Assembly: GCF_021462225.1 (NCBI RefSeq)
Contig: NC_061816.1
Location: 5,823,854-5,887,853, forward strand
DNA length: 64,000 nt
Source of the DNA: Girardinichthys multiradiatus
Taxonomy: Eukaryota; Chordata; Actinopteri; Cyprinodontiformes; Goodeidae
Direction: 5' to 3'
In this document: in pieces, positions 52,801-61,619 of the stretch
Position numbering within the stretch: position 1 is the stretch's first letter
Layout: the number at the start of each line of letters is the position of its first letter
Program-made: the position numbers and the translations under genes
Notes under the pieces: generated by a model
Seen by the model: only the letters and a program-made list of their open reading frames with translations
Told to the model about the DNA's origin: nothing
Database searches by the model: none

Positions 52801-55145
52801 TCAAATCAGGTTGAGGTCTGAACTTTGACTTGGCCATTGCAAAATCTTTATTCTTTTCTTTTTCAGCCAGTCTGGTGTGTTTGGGATCATTGTCCTGTTG
52901 ATGATCCAGTGTGGTCCAAGTTTCAACCGTGGACAGATGGTCTCACTTCTAACTCTACAATACTTTGGTCTACAGAGAAGTTCATGGGCGACTCAGTGAC
53001 GGTAAGGTGCAGTCAACCCAAATCACCACACTGCCACCCCCGTGCCCGACAGTTGGGAGGAGGTGGCGAGAAATGCCGTGTTTTCTCCAAACACGAGAGT
53101 AACCAAACATCTAGTTTCTGTCCTCTGTCCGAAGAACCTTGTTCCAGAAGTATAGCATGTCCCCTCCACACATTCAGTGTTTTCCTAATTGCCCTGAGTA
53201 CAGAACGGGGGACCTCAGATATCTTGGAAATGGCCTTCCCTGACTAATGGGCTGCAACGGTTGTTTCTATCGGGTCATTGCTGATGTCTTTCTGCCTTGG
53301 TGTTGTGTTAACACACGCCTACGTCCTCCAGAGCATGTTTCTATAAATGTAAAGCCTCTTATGATGTAAACATGAGGGTGAACCTTCGCATACAATCTTA
53401 AAATGTCTCAAGAGCTGAAGACAGCTCAAATAGGGGTGATTGACCTCAAATTTTAGACAACAGAAGACAAGAGGTGGACACCAGCACTGCTGACAACACG
53501 CTCGCCTCCTGTCCTTCCACCTCAAACCTCCTGTTGCTGAGGAGGTCAGGTTTAAATATACGGTAAGCCGGAGGGGCCAGATTTCACAGCCCTGCACAGA
53601 TTTAGCCTCCCAGCTGGTGAGCGCCACAGTCCCATTCAGTGCTCACTGTAAACAGGAGCCTTCGGTTCCAGGCGGTTTGGATGTGATCGCAGACGCAGAA
53701 CAAAGTCAGGAAGTTTCCTGGAAACTCAACACACAAAAAAACGCTAAGTGATCTTTGGATGACACGCAAAGATGACAGAAATAGAAGAGATTTTACTCTC
53801 ATATAAATAATCAACTGAGCCCCGGAGGACACATTTGTCTTTTCAAAGGAGTTAGAAAGCATCGTTCTTCCTCTGTTTCTCTCTAACAAAACAAACTCTT
53901 CCACTGCTTTCCTTTCAGTTCACCTCTTCTCCAAGAAAGCTGGTCCAACTTTCCTTTCTTGATTTTCTCAACATAAACAGTCAAAACGGGGCTCAGTTTC
54001 TTCTGCTGATGGTGAAAACACATTTCTACCCCCGTTATCATCCTGACTTTTGAACACCACTTATCCTTTAACCAGATAAAAACATATCTACTTCCAGAGC
54101 AGTGCATTGCAAAAGTATTCACACCCCTTGAACTTTTTTCACATTTTATCAGGTTACAACTACAAAGTTCAGTGTGTTCATTGGGGTTTAGTCTGCCTTG
54201 TGCAGTTCCAGATTCCCAGTTGTATTTGGGTCTGGGCTTGGACTAGGCCATTGTAAGACATGAATATGCTTTGATCTAAACCATTCTGTTGCAGCTCTGG
54301 TTAGATATTTAGGTTTGCCGTGCTGGTAGGACTCTCCTGTCCTTCACAGCCACTATCGGGTTTTCTTCTAGGATCCATCCACCCAACTCAGACCAGCGTC
54401 TCTGTGTTTGCTAAAATAAACCCACAGTATGATGCCGCCACCACCATGTTTTATTCTGGTAGTTCACTTTATCTCTGGTGTGCTAAGGATCATGTGCACC
54501 CGCCTTTGTGTTCCTTTGTCTTCATGATGATGTTCTCTAATGTTCTCTGAAGAACACCTGAGGCCAGATACAGAACCTTATACTGAGGTTAAATTACACT
54601 TAAGTTGGTTGCACAGGATTTTATTTAGGGGTGTCAGAGTAAAAGGGGCGCCATATAAATACACACGTTTTTTAAATTCATTTTTGCATAAAATGCTAAA
54701 GACCAGCTATAATTTTCCTGCAATATAATCCCAAATAAACACATCGAAACTGTCAGGAAAGTAAAAAATGTGGGTGAGGAACACTTTTAAAAGGCGTTTT
54801 AGAGATTATATATTCATATTTTCTGCAGAAAAAGGATGAAAACAGATGTTTACATCACAAATTGAACAAATGATCAAGCTGGAGCTCCATCGCAGCCTGA
54901 TTAAAAACAAACCAACACTGTCAGAGCCAAATCAGCATAAAAATCACATCTTCTCACCGTTAAAGAAGCTCTTGACTTTCAGGTAGCCAACGCTGAGCCG
55001 CAGTACTGACAGCTTGTCCAGCCGAGCCCGGACCTCCTCGGGGAAGGGCAGCAGGTTAGTGAGCTTGTCCAGTTCGCCATTGAGACGGTCCCTGTGGCGT
55101 TTGGACGGGTTGGACTTTGTGCCATCGGGCGGGGGAGGCTTGGGC
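14556..55145 (-). CDS. ahr2: Aryl hydrocarbon receptor 2 (ahr2), exons 2-11, gene-level span
   Basis: This is a ligand-activated bHLH-PAS transcription factor that binds dioxin-like ligands in the cytosol, moves to the nucleus, pairs with ARNT and activates XRE-controlled genes such as cyp1a. Joined coding segments (minus strand) are 55145-54958, 21307-21144, 21067-20978, 18987-18873, 18619-18480, 18403-18201, 18117-18008, 17499-17358, 17283-15795 and 14642-14556. They total 2728 nt, open throughout, and give 908 residues after the codon split with exon 1. The order is bHLH, PAS-A, PAS-B, acidic then Gln/Asn-rich activation region. Assignment to AHR2 rather than AHR1 rests on the bHLH wording [20 protein letters not shown] and the C-terminus [12 protein letters not shown]...ENK, recalled as AHR2-like, and on the contrast with the more mammal-like neighbour. 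Exon 1 (start plus about 15 residues) was not found. One intron uses a GC donor. No frameshift or premature stop is seen, so the gene looks intact. Confidence 0.92.
14773..15335 (+). mobile_element. Nonautonomous DNA transposon inside ahr2 intron 10
   Basis: The ends GTGCTTTACAAAAGTATTTA and GGGGTGTCAATACTTTTATA are approximate inverted repeats. Inside are GGTGGTGGCTGCATGATGCT and GGGAATGCTTCTGTTCAGCA, a decayed [13 protein letters not shown] transposase piece. It occupies half of the 1152-bp intron between the last two ahr2 exons. Confidence 0.65.
15795..17283 (-). CDS. ahr2: ahr2 exon 10: transactivation domain
   Basis: This is a 1489-nt exon (496 full codons), acceptor TCTGCAG, donor CAG|GTTGAA. 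It starts with [20 protein letters not shown] and [10 protein letters not shown], the conserved start of the AHR C-terminal half. It then shows an acidic block ([20 protein letters not shown] ... [19 protein letters not shown]) and a long Gln/Asn/Ser/Pro-rich tail. If the donor is ignored, the frame runs 8 codons into the intron to a TAG at 15768, so a slightly different C-terminus by intron retention is possible. Confidence 0.93.
17358..17499 (-). CDS. ahr2: ahr2 exon 9: end of PAS-B ligand pocket
   Basis: This is a 142-nt exon (acceptor TTCCCCAG, donor GTAAGT). It encodes [39 protein letters not shown] and IVARQRALT. Aligning IVARQR with mammalian II(A/V)TQR places an alanine at the position of mouse Ala375/human Val381, the residue known to raise dioxin affinity when alanine. 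The affinity prediction is inference. Confidence 0.94.
17500..18007 (-). other. ahr2 intron 8
   Basis: A 508-bp AT-rich intron between the exons for the middle and end of PAS-B. No repeat or RNA gene was recognised. Confidence 0.85.
18008..18117 (-). CDS. ahr2: ahr2 exon 8: PAS-B middle
   Basis: This is a 110-nt exon (acceptor TCCACAG, donor GTATGT). It encodes [20 protein letters not shown] then [26 protein letters not shown] is the diagnostic AHR PAS-B motif. Confidence 0.95.
18199..18200 (-). promoter_or_regulatory. Noncanonical GC splice donor of ahr2 intron 7
   Basis: Exon end GCCAG is followed by GCATGT on the minus strand, close to the GC-donor consensus AG|GCAAGT. Using it, the reading frame continues from GIDA through Arg to AKIVLGY exactly as in other AHR proteins. 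The acceptor is a normal CACAG at 18118-18122. Confidence 0.85.
18201..18403 (-). CDS. ahr2: ahr2 exon 7: end of PAS-A region and start of PAS-B, with GC donor
   Basis: This is a 203-nt exon beginning [14 protein letters not shown] and ending [14 protein letters not shown] plus AG. The [11 protein letters not shown] block is the first strand of the PAS-B ligand pocket and the Hsp90-binding area. The only donor that keeps the frame is AG|GCATGT, a GC donor at 18200-18199. The nearby GT (18196-18195) would shift the frame. It is followed by an 83-bp intron. Confidence 0.92.
18480..18619 (-). CDS. ahr2: ahr2 exon 6: PAS-A to PAS-B linker
   Basis: This is a 140-nt exon (acceptor CTCCAG, donor GTAACT). 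It encodes 46 full codons including [20 protein letters not shown] then DNSSGFL, the conserved [21 protein letters not shown] block of AHR. It enters in phase 1 and leaves in phase 0. Confidence 0.95.
18873..18987 (-). CDS. ahr2: ahr2 exon 5: PAS-A continued
   Basis: This is a 115-nt exon with acceptor TTTCTTTAG and donor GTAAGT. It encodes [20 protein letters not shown] then [11 protein letters not shown] and a short Asp/Gly/Ser tail. The SDVVHQ...ELIHTDDR wording is conserved in AHR PAS-A. It ends in phase 1. Confidence 0.95.
20237..20475 (+). mobile_element. tRNA-derived SINE in ahr2 intron 4
   Basis: It begins with TGGTTCAGTAGGAAGAGTAG (A-box region), then GGTTGTGGGTTTGATTCC (B box), GGGCAAGGCACTTAACCTCA, and a tail GGCGCTATATAAGTTCAGTC ending CCATTTAC. 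This structure is widespread in fish genomes. It is opposite in orientation to ahr2. Confidence 0.75.
20978..21067 (-). CDS. ahr2: ahr2 exon 4: PAS-A core
   Basis: This is a 90-nt, 30-codon exon flanked by CTGCAG and GTAGAA. It encodes [20 protein letters not shown] followed by [10 protein letters not shown], an unmistakable AHR PAS-A signature. Its length is the same as ahr1 exon 4 (889-978). Intron 3 is only 76 bp. Confidence 0.96.
21144..21307 (-). CDS. ahr2: ahr2 exon 3: linker and start of PAS-A
   Basis: This is a 164-nt exon with acceptor TCCTGCAG and donor GTTCGG. It encodes [12 protein letters not shown]... and ends [14 protein letters not shown], the conserved entry to PAS-A. Its phase (1 in, 0 out) matches ahr1 exon 3, although it is 45 nt longer because of a Ser/Thr-rich linker. 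Confidence 0.93.
22815..22851. repeat. Perfect 16-bp inverted repeat (hairpin)
   Basis: AACATACACCTTCTAC and GTAGAAGGTGTATGTT flank a 5-nt AAAAG loop. The stem is too short for a typical pre-miRNA. Confidence 0.9.
22960..23280. other. GC-rich island of unknown origin
   Basis: About 320 bp of strikingly GC-rich, TGG/CCGG-rich sequence stands in an AT-rich intron and ends before (GT)n. It has overlapping open frames in two phases but no recognised domain. It resembles GC-rich 3' pieces of fish LINEs, but that is a weak inference. Confidence 0.4.
23311..23350. repeat. (GT)n microsatellite followed by poly-G
   Basis: About 12 GT units, then GGAGGGGGGGGGG. Confidence 0.95.
25950..26100 (+). pseudogene. 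Rex1/Babar-like reverse transcriptase relic
   Basis: [17 protein letters not shown] is translated directly from 25953. About 33 codons further on, SFFYVA.KQI stands where SFHCYADDTQI is expected. The spacing fits the GVPQG to YADD distance of Rex1-type LINEs. It is heavily decayed and antisense to ahr2. Confidence 0.55.
28235..29010. mobile_element. Tc1-type element with both ends
   Basis: The left end TTTTACATACAGGCTCAGAT with ATATACATACACCCC, and the right end GACTGTATGTATAAATCTGA, form imperfect inverted repeats. Inside is TGCATGATGCTGCCACCGCC, a transposase relic encoded on the minus strand (GGGSIMQW). It is about 775 bp and nonautonomous. Confidence 0.65.
30640..31615 (+). repeat. About 1 kb polypurine tract, (GGAA/GGGA)n
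   Basis: The plus strand is almost only G and A for nearly 1 kb: runs of GGAAGGAAGGAA alternating with GGGAGGGAGGGA, punctuated by AGTAGGGAGG and GAGAGAGG blocks at semi-regular spacing, which suggests a higher-order repeat. The long minus-strand open frame here (Leu/Pro/Ser only) is an artefact of the repeat. Confidence 0.97.
31779..31812. repeat. (AC)n microsatellite
   Basis: About 17 AC units in ahr2 intron 2. Confidence 0.95.
32345..32365. repeat. (AC)n microsatellite
   Basis: About 10 AC units. Confidence 0.92.
32690..33780 (+). mobile_element. Rex1-like LINE 3' end and tail
   Basis: It begins near GGCTCCTCTCCTGTGGAACC and ACTTAAAACTTTCCTTTTTG (decayed C-terminal coding) and continues to GTTTCTTCCTGTTAAAAGGG. 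It finishes with CTTGAGATGATGTGTTGTGA, ATATAAATAAAATGAATTGA. This 3' region and TGAAT-type tail are very common in fish genomes; the family name is from memory and not verified. Confidence 0.65.
36545..36690 (+). pseudogene. Rex1-like reverse transcriptase relic
   Basis: [20 protein letters not shown] is readable from about 36550. At the expected distance of about 33 codons NDDAH replaces ADDTQ. No surrounding open frame remains. Confidence 0.5.
42160..42480 (+). pseudogene. Tc1-like transposase fragment
   Basis: It contains [18 protein letters not shown] and, in another frame, [14 protein letters not shown]. These match the order of conserved blocks preceding and including the second catalytic region of Tc1-like transposases. 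It is frame-broken. Confidence 0.6.
44030..44340 (+). mobile_element. Second decayed copy of the Rex1-like 3' tail
   Basis: It shares GCAGATGGCC(A/G)CTCACACTG and CACTGTCGC(C/T)ACATGC with 33395-33482, then a decayed CTTGAGA...GTTGACAATTGG end. It has the same orientation as the 33-kb copy. Confidence 0.55.
47140..48010. repeat. Old degenerate tandem repeat, period roughly 180-240 bp
   Basis: Landmarks recur: TCTTTGAGGAACATTTTT near 47335, TCTTTGAGGAACGTTTGC near 47572, CTCTGTGGAACATCC near 47815 and CTTTGGGGAACATTTTTG near 47992. ATGCAACGTTTT / ATACAAAGTTCTG / ATGCAAAGTTCTGG recurs alongside them. Copies are strongly diverged. Confidence 0.5.
49205..49950. repeat. Degenerate minisatellite with GGTTACTTTC core
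   Basis: Dozens of diverged units of about 25-28 bp are arranged as alternating 'aggttactttctatagtttg' and 'caagttactttccagaactt' pairs, a roughly 52-bp dimer. Units are clearest at 49430-49730 and decay towards both ends. Confidence 0.85.
50330..51040 (+). mobile_element. hAT-type transposon relic with truncated BED-finger frame
   Basis: The open frame at 50577-50723 starts [20 protein letters not shown] and continues through [20 protein letters not shown], a zinc-finger N-terminus of the kind found in hAT transposases and GTF2IRD2-like domesticated proteins. It stops just where the His residues of the finger should follow. The right end ATTTGACTTTGACATCCCTG resembles hAT termini (CAGGG.TGTCAAA on the other strand). 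Most of the transposase is missing. Confidence 0.7.
52740..53340. mobile_element. Tc1-type nonautonomous transposon relic
   Basis: It contains GGTCTGAACTTTGACTTGGC, TTTGGGATCATTGTCCTGTT and ACTTTGGTCTACAGAGAAGT, then ACCACACTGCCACCCCCGTG with the reverse complement of a GGGG-type transposase motif. It appears to be the same family as 63720-64000 in opposite orientation. Confidence 0.6.
54105..54740. mobile_element. Nonautonomous DNA transposon relic next to the ahr2 bHLH exon
   Basis: It begins GCAAAAGTATTCACACCCCT and TTTTTCACATTTTATCAGGT, and includes GACTAGGCCATTGTAAGACA and GATGCCGCCACCACCATG. It is a relative of the elements at 6395 and 14773, inserted about 220 bp from the 3' side of ahr2 exon 2. 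Confidence 0.6.
54958..55145 (-). CDS. ahr2: ahr2 exon 2: bHLH DNA-binding/dimerisation domain
   Basis: This 188-nt exon is preceded by a pyrimidine-rich acceptor ending CAG (55146-55148) and followed by donor GTGAGA. It encodes [20 protein letters not shown], then the helix-loop-helix and [18 protein letters not shown]. The basic segment SKRHRDR is the family's DNA-contact and nuclear-localisation element. It starts in phase 2 and ends in phase 1, identical in length and phase to the ahr1 exon 2 at 6065-6252. It is separated from exon 3 by 33.65 kb. Confidence 0.95.
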
Positions 55146-57667
55146 CTGCGGACACAGAGGGAGAAAACCCGACGGTGAGAATCGTTACCCAAATCTAAGC
55201 AGTCATCTGTAACACAGCTGAGAGTGAAAAGTTAGGTTTGAGTGAGAAAGATCATGAAGGCTACAACAAACAAGCTGAAGGTACAAGTAAAACTGACGTT
55301 TGAGTGCATCAGAGCTTCAAGAGCTGCTTTTAATCCTCATATCACTGCAGAACGGACACGGCGGGGGAGAAACCTCAAATTACAAACATCTCTGTGTGGA
55401 AAACTTGCCCTGCTGCAGCCTTATGCCTATCAGTTTGAATCACACACCGTCTTCCTGCCCAGCTGCTGCCGCCGAGCAGAAAACGACAGAGCTCAGACCA
55501 CCTCGGCTCTCCAGAGGTAACCTGCTTCAACCCCTGTCGCCATGGGAACCAGGTGAGCAGAATGAGGTCATCTGTTTTCTGGGACTTGTTTCCCACCGGC
55601 GGGAGCTGAGCGGCCCACGTTGGCAGAGTTTGTCCTTCCTGAAGGAGACCAGGAGGCAGGTTTCTCCCCATGAACGTCCTGTGACATCAGTCAGTGGTTC
55701 AGCTGGCTGCAGGTCAGAGCGGCAGCATCACCTGAACCAGGCCTGAATCTGCGACGGAACCCAGGCCAACGCTGCGAAGACGAGCTTTGGTGTTTACACA
55801 GAAATCTGCTCCCAGCTGAACCGCTCCATATCTGATCCTATCAGCCTGTGTCAGCATGTCCTCACCCCTAAAGAGGCATCTTTTTAGGATCATTCCAGTC
55901 AGTTTTAAAGCTTCGTTAAAACTAATCTGCACCACTTTAATAAGAACTATAAATCCACCCAGGGAGCAGATACACTCTGATCTTTTCTGTGTCACACAGG
56001 TCGCCCTAACGTCGACTTCTTACTGACAGCAAGTTTTCACAACACTGGCTGATATTTCTGTTTCCATCACAGAGTCGATGTTTGACTCAGTCTCAACTAT
56101 TTATATAATACACGTCCTGTAGCAGTAATATGTCAAATTAGAAAGATCTATGTTCACGCCTGATCAAAGGTTGGAAAAATAAAGGAGAAAGTTTCAGCTC
56201 ATCACCCACATTGCACATGAAAACACTGTAAATGTAAACAAAATGACAGATAAAGAGCTTACATTAGAAATAATTATGATTCTGCTTCTTTAAATCTCAG
56301 TGACTGCTAAAAAACACCCTGCGATTAACGTGTCCAGGCAGCTTCACCGACATCCCATCTAAGGACGGACAGATTTCTCTCAGGCTGCGGAGTCACAGAG
56401 CATTGGCTGAATCTTCTGCAAACTTTGACCTCACAGCTACAGGTGGGGCTCGCACAGAGCAGCTCCACATCTGCTGCTTTTTGAGGTAAATCGGCTTCAG
56501 ATGTTCGTGCTGACTCGAACACCCTGCTGGGGATGTCTGACTTCTCAAGGAGCGCAAACACAAACTGCAGCAGGAACAAGGACAGGTTTGGTTGCCTCAT
56601 GACCTCTGTCGAGACAACATAGCCCAACTCATACTCAGACACAGTAATAAATCCTTAAAAGTACCATAAAGTCCACATTCAGACCGTCTGTTTTGCCTTT
56701 ATGCTTCAGATTTTATTTAAAACAAACCTAGAATGATTTTTTTTTTATTGCCAAATGTCCTCTATCATGTCAACAGCCTTCAACAAGACCAGAATAATTT
56801 AAGATATGAAACTTTACAGGTTCTGCATCCTGGAAAAGGAGCAGACAGCAGCTAGATAAACAAGAAAATAAGCCAAATTTCCAAATAAACAAACCGTGTT
56901 TACCAAACCTGCAACAATATTAAATCTTGATTAAACTTAGTTGTTACAATAAATTCACAAATCAAAGTTTGAGGCCAATTATAACTTTTTCTGTTCAGCA
57001 AAACTCTGACTTGCTGATATTAATATAAACAGATTTCAGTTCCTCTGAACAATAATTAACAAAACTGAAACTAGTTTTCTATGAGTGGAACATTTGTCTG
57101 ACATCATTATAAAATATTTAAAGTAAAACCAAAGTAATTTCTCAATAAAGCAGCAACAGATGACTCCAACTGAAAAGGAATGGATAAAAAATATTATTAT
57201 GAAAATCTGTGTAGATACATAAATATTTATTTATTGTAACTTTTATTAATAATAATAATAAAGAAGAATGAGGATGGTTTCTTTTGAGGGGAAACAGGTC
57301 TGATTTATCTTTTCTTGTAGGGTGTAAATAATTATTTTTATTGGTACGGCACAGTGTCATTTAAGGAGATCTCCTGCTGGGAACAGGAGCTGTAAAGTCA
57401 AATATTATTTTAATATCGAACTAAAACACATACAAAATGATTGTCTTGGTGACATTTTGAACCGTATGTTACATCTTAGACCAGAGATCTGTTAGTACTG
57501 CATCAAAAGGCTGAAAAACGCTTGAAAAAAGATGGGAATTCTCTGTTTCCAATCAAAAACTAGTCAGCGGTTAAGCTGAAAAGCTGGTCCCCGATCAACA
57601 ACCAATATTCTGGATGGATTCCTAGTCAAAGTGTGCATTTTATCATCTGTGAAAGTCTGTTCATGTC

Positions 57668-57990
57668 AGAATTATAGATGAATGATATATCGACGTTAAC
57701 ATCGGTATCGGCTAGTTCTTAACATATCGGTATCGGTCTGATAAGTAAAAGTGGGCCATCTTTGTTTGTGGAGAGGGAGGGGAGGGGCTTGGCCATGTGG
57801 TATCTGTTTGGTCATGTGACAGTGATAGTGATAGCACAGCATTGTGGGTGTTTAACTGAAGGAGAGAAGCAACGTCAGTGGTGTGGTTGTTTTTAATGAT
57901 GTCAATCGGATAAGGAAATGTATCTGTAAATATCGATTACCGGCCATAATTAATATCGACATCGGCCCAAATTTTCATATCGGTGCATCC
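57668..57990. mobile_element. MITE with ATCGGTATCGG internal repeats
   Basis: It starts ATGATATATCGACGTTAACA and ends ATATCGGTGCATCCCTA, terminal sequences that are inverted and CG/ATCGG-rich. The centre holds GAGGGAGGGGAGGGGCTTGG. It is typical of short nonautonomous hAT-like MITEs in fish; the superfamily is inferred. Confidence 0.6.
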
Positions 57991-60534
57991 CTAGTAAAAA
58001 TATTTCTAAATAACAGGAAAATCTAGGAGCCCTGTGTGAAAATATAATAAAATGACAGGTGTGTGTGAACTTTAACGGCATATTTCATATTTTAGTGCCA
58101 GAAAACCTACAATTCTTGACAGTATTGACATAAATCATTCACAACTGGTTTTTCAGTTGTTTCCTGAAGCAAAATAGCATTTAAGAGGCACTTTTTCAAG
58201 AGTGAGTGAGAGCTTTTGGAGGCAGGCCTTCAAAAAATAAAATATGCACTGACATATATGAATGATGATGTATAAAAAACACAAACTAAGACAGGCAATT
58301 GCTGCAAATTTCTTTACTATACTGACCTTTCTAAAGGAAATATGTCAAATGAATAGGTGGCTCCTTATTGGCAACACACAAAAGTATGGACTGAGTATTC
58401 ATATGTTGCCCAAAGGCCCTCTATGCAGGAGAAGTTGAGGAGCTTTATGAAAACAAGGATTCAGATTTCACACCAATACTAAGGCTGATCGTTTTCATAG
58501 AGTCAACAGCCAGACCTTCAGCTGACTGCAGATGTTAAAGTAATGAAATGTTACGTTTATCATGACTTAATCTTATTTTTGCTGTAGATGGGCTTAAGAG
58601 ACTTCTAGCATAACAGCTACATAACTGTAGCGAAGTTAAACCCGCAAGAGTGAAATATGGATGGATGATTTGTAAAAAAACAAAGAGACTTTCAGCTGCT
58701 TCCATTCGCCGTTGCTTTTTTAAACACAACTCACACATATTCTGATGACAAAAATGTTCCATGAAACGTGAGTGTTAAGTAATAATACTGGTCAGGACCA
58801 GTGCAGAAATTACATCTATCTGAATGCTGTCAGAAATGAAGTGTTTCTGTCACAAGCTGTCATCTACCACTATGGTGATAGATGCTGGTCTGTTAGGTCT
58901 TCAAGCTACTGCAACCTATCAACGTTTCTCTAGACTAGATAACTCTCCATGTAAATCTTACAGGTTTTGCCCTCACTATATTATATATACACTATACACT
59001 GTTATTTGACACTTTGCTACATATTGCTTGACTTCTGAACTTGAAATGAATAGAAGAGTCAGCAGCTACAAGCCTGAGCACAACTGAAATAAAAAAATAT
59101 ATAAATGGAAAGCATTAAAATGTGTATTTCTGTAAAATAAATGTGTAAAAAGTGACCTTTCCTCTCTTGTTAATAAGACATCTGTTTCAAATAAACAGCA
59201 TATGCACAACATATCTGAAATCAAGGCGAGATGACTATCACTGCATTCCTGACGGCGTTCCCTGCAAGAACAATGAGCAGCCAGTGTTGTTGCTCCTCGT
59301 CTTATCGAGCAGATCTGTCCTGGAAGGGCCGTTAGAGCTGCAGAAACTTTGCATTATACGGGAGTGTGTGTGTTTTGGAGTTGAAGAAACACTCTCTCCT
59401 GCGCCTACACAAAGACACTTTGTCTCTGACAGGGCAACAACACCTTTTCAGAACAATAGAGACCAAACATCGTGTTCTCTGCTGTAGCTATGATCCAGGA
59501 ACAACAGGGGGATCATTCGAGCTCCACCGACACCTGAGCCAATAAAATACATGCAACTAAACACTCAAAGTATCAAATATATCAGAAACACTTCAACCTA
59601 TGGTCTTTAATCGATAAACTACAATCTGTTCATGAAATAATGCGCCCTTTTAGACAAAAGCATGGAGACTATGCGAGGAATGTACCAGTTTCTCAGCCTA
59701 AAAAGCTTCGCTAACAGAGAGGCTTCTGCTGTACTGTCTGCAGCTTTAAAGGCAAAGAAAACTCAGAAAACTTGAAACCATCTTTAAACTCTCTGAACCT
59801 CCTTGTTCAAACCATCCATACAAGGCCTCCCTGTTTTCTAACATCTACTCTTATTCGCTTGTGTTTCCTCAGAAAGCTGAAGGCCTGATTTCCATCACGT
59901 GTCTGTCACGAGAGACAGAGGGAGACGTCGCGTCTGCTGCAGCTGTCCGATCACTTAACACATTACATCCACGGCAGCGTGACATCACCACAAACCCGAC
60001 GTCCGACCGCCCTGGTCCACGTGAACCCATACCACTCGCACCAATCGCCACCTGAAAAGGCCAGCTTGGATGTGATGGGTTTTTATATAAATGTGAATTA
60101 ATGTGTGCACAGATCTTATCAGCGGAGAGACGTGTTGCAATAAAAGCATGACCTCTGACCTAAATCTTCTTTTCATGACTAATTGTGCCATTTTTCAGAA
60201 TTTCATATGTGCTTGTGGACTTTAAAACACCCGAAAAGCATAACTAAGGAGATGCAGTGTTGAGGTTGAGCCTGATTTTAATGTGGGCGAGCTCTGTGGT
60301 TACAGGGTTGTATTGGGTAAGCCGCATTTGTTCGCAAATAAAAACCGACACACATCATGTGACGATTTGCATAAAAACAAGGTGACATACGTCTGCTCCA
60401 TCAAACAATCAGAACCATTATGGATGAAGGTGCTGAACTAACTAGCAACAATGCAAAGACCTTCAGAGATATTTTATATTAAGGCTTAATTTTAGACCGG
60501 GCCTTTAATCTAAACCCACTTGATCCTGTTCAGG

Positions 60535-60660
60535 GTTGCAGTGACTGACTCACAGGACAGAGACATGCCATCAGAAGAAACCTACATGCACACTCCACGT
60601 ACAAGAGCCACAGATGGGTTCTGAACCCAGCACCTTCTCACTGCATGACACAGAAATCCC
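60535..60660 (-). mobile_element. Decayed tRNA-derived SINE fragment
   Basis: GGGTTCTGAACCCAGCACCT and ACATGCACACTCCACGTACA parallel the element at 9990-10190 in the same orientation, but with more changes. Confidence 0.45.
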
Positions 60661-61619
60661 AATTTCACTTGCATAATGCATCGCTGCTATTGGCCTCTTT
60701 CCAAACCAATTAAAACACGCCTGGAGCAGATCTGACCTTTGAAATAAAGATAACACGGCTCATAATGTGCTGGAAAGAAAATAACTGTATATAAACCCAT
60801 CTTTTGTTGTAGCAGCATATTCTCGTACTGAAAATCCAACCTTTAATTTGAGTAGATTGAACAAATTAAATACAAAATTTTGTTACCTGGTGTAGACCAA
60901 CTTTTGCCAGTAAGACAGCAACTAAGGGCGACAAACATCAGCAGGCCCAGACAGGCATCAAAGGACCCACCACGTTGTCGGTGGTCCGAGGCACGGTGCC
61001 CAGTAATCCTTATCGACCCTGTTTTATTCAGAACCATCAGCACGTATGATAAAACGATCCAAGGCTCCTGCCTCAACGTACTCCAGCAAGCTGCCAATTA
61101 ATAGAGAATAATTCCTGATCCTGATATGTGTCGCCCTTTCAGAGGACTGGAGCATACAGAGAGACGGATCTTTGACCGTTCCTCTTTGCATAATCAGTTT
61201 AGATGAACACAGTTGGGGCTCTACTCTAATGACTTCCTGCAGGATTAATGTCTGAAATCAGGGGTTTCCAAACCTTTCATGGCCGCAGGTGTATAAAATC
61301 CAGCGCCAAGGCGTGCAGACTGTTTCTACAAACATTTATTCAAGACCGGGTCGTCTCTGTCTGCAATAGCCGAGGGGTGAAGGGTCGGCAGTTATACTCA
61401 CTGGCTGACTATTTGGCGCTGCGACGCCACGAGCGAGCTGCTGTTAGCATTAATGGGGTCTGTTCAATATGGCTGCTTAGACTGGTGATCGATGTTAGTT
61501 TAACTGCCAACTAGAGGTCGCATGGTTTATGAAACACCGGATTCACACTGAAAATAAGAAAAGTCCATTTTGCACGGATATGTAAGTTTCTGTGGGAAAT
61601 AAATTAATTCAAGTAACAA

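Larger units (their letters stand above)
21308..54957 (-). other. ahr2 intron 2 (33.65 kb)
   Basis: This is the longest feature of the window, separating the bHLH exon from the PAS-A exons. The matching ahr1 intron is 3.14 kb. Besides the elements listed separately, the stretches 21.6-22.8, 23.5-25.9, 26.3-28.2, 29.0-30.6, 33.8-36.5, 36.7-42.1, 42.5-44.0, 44.4-47.1, 48.0-49.2 and 51.0-52.7 kb hold AT-rich, apparently unique DNA with only short random-looking open frames. No nested gene could be supported on either strand. Confidence 0.88.
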
